Assembly (NCBI RefSeq): GCF_005280205.1
Contig: NZ_SUND01000011.1
Coordinates: 62,001 to 126,000 of the forward strand
Length of the DNA: 64,000 nt
Direction of reading: 5' to 3'
From: Bacillus yapensis
GTDB lineage: Bacteria; Bacillota; Bacilli; Bacillales; Cytobacillaceae
In this document: in pieces, positions 63,683 to 64,000 of the stretch
How the letters are laid out: each line of letters starts with the position of its first letter
Position numbering within the stretch: position 1 is the stretch's first letter
The notes under the pieces: generated by a model
The model's input: only the letters and a program-made list of their open reading frames with translations
What the model was told of the DNA's origin: nothing
Database searches by the model: none
Made by a program: the position numbers and the translations under genes

Positions 63683-64000
63683 ATGACACAAAATGTAAGT
63701 CATAATTATTATCAAGAATTAATTGATTTACAAGATGTAGAAGGGGTAGAAACTCATATTCAAAGCTTACTTGATGTTCCGATTGAATCTGTTTCTGACC
63801 TAGAAAAGTGGTTAAAAGATGAAAAGAATTTAATGATTAAAATCGCGGAGGCGATGACCGGTCACCAAGTAGACTTCTACCGGAACACAGAGGATGCTCT
63901 CGTCAAGTCGACTTATCTTCACGATCAGCAGGTCATCCAGCCACTTTTAATGAAATATGAAGCAAAACTGGATGAGAAATGCTGTCAATCTCCTTATTTT
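63683..64000 (+). CDS. M3-family oligoendopeptidase (partial, runs off the window)
   Basis: The first 106 codons of a larger gene, starting MTQNVSHNYYQELIDLQDVE after GGAAGGGGAG. YRNTEDALVKSTYLHDQQVI and QPLLMKYEAKLDEK match the N-terminal region of PepF-like M3 zinc oligoendopeptidases of about 560 residues; the HExxH site is beyond the window. The codon use shifts to more C and G after position 63840. Family call from N-terminal likeness only. Confidence 0.65.
   Translation, partial: MTQNVSHNYYQELIDLQDVEGVETHIQSLLDVPIESVSDLEKWLKDEKNLMIKIAEAMTGHQVDFYRNTEDALVKSTYLHDQQVIQPLLMKYEAKLDEKCCQSPYF

Noticed and set aside
1-64000. CRISPR arrays, tRNA or rRNA genes, intact insertion sequences or prophage
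   Set aside because: No regular repeat-spacer pattern, cloverleaf, transposase or phage gene was found by reading both strands.

Overview
This is low-GC Firmicute DNA, almost certainly from an aerobic spore-forming Bacillaceae (Bacillus sensu lato). The grounds are AGGAGG ribosome-binding sites, a proline T-box, a SinR orthologue, homologues of B. subtilis EpsA/B/C/D/F/G/N with an EAR-type RNA, and the DeoR-type deoxyribonucleoside operon. I see no tRNA, rRNA, CRISPR array or intact insertion sequence. Nearly all genes from 1 to 47 kb are on the minus strand. The species cannot be named from sequence alone.

Layout. 1-6.3 kb: the 5' part of a secreted DUF4185-type protein behind two LacI/CcpA-type operators; a type II NADH dehydrogenase behind two Rex-type boxes; proS under a T-box; and an iron-dependent alcohol dehydrogenase broken by an in-frame TGA. 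6.5-13.9 kb: a lasso-peptide operon (HPr-kinase-like kinase, PqqD-like B1, transglutaminase-like B2, nucleotidyltransferase, ABC exporter, asparagine-synthetase-like cyclase, precursor last). The precursor has an unusually long predicted core of 40 residues with a seven-glycine run and a C-terminal serine. 14-15.7 kb: two metallophosphoesterases, the first behind a SinR-type inverted repeat.

15.8-47 kb is one exopolysaccharide locus of about 31 genes, all on the minus strand. It starts with the chain-length regulator and tyrosine kinase (EpsA/EpsB), an EAR/epsC RNA element, a 45-residue small protein and EpsC. It then holds nine glycosyltransferases, an EpsG-like polymerase, a Wzx flippase, sugar-nucleotide enzymes (GalU, GalE, EpsN), decoration enzymes (acyltransferase, pyruvyltransferase, TagD/TagB-type glycerol-phosphate genes, FemAB/GNAT-like protein, deacetylase with leucine-rich repeats, QueC-like PP-loop enzyme, ATP-grasp ligase, serine acetyltransferase), a tyrosine phosphatase and the initiating sugar transferase. 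A sinR gene lies inside the locus. The promoter in front of epsA has a 16-bp SinR-type inverted repeat filling the spacer between -35 and -10, so the locus appears to encode its own repressor.

47-56.6 kb is mixed: a beta-propeller lipoprotein, a manganese-catalase stub, a Gfo/Idh/MocA oxidoreductase, a lipoprotein amidase, a two-component system, a frameshifted hypothetical gene, two tandem CBO0543-type membrane proteins, a decayed gene and an AmiS/UreI-type protein. The same tandem TAAAGAT-N4-TAAAGAT site lies in front of the two-component operon and the amidase. 56.7-61.7 kb is a pyrimidine deoxyribonucleoside catabolic operon (pdp-deoC-cdd-nupC) with its regulator deoR. 62-64 kb holds a duplicated membrane protein and the start of an M3-family oligoendopeptidase.
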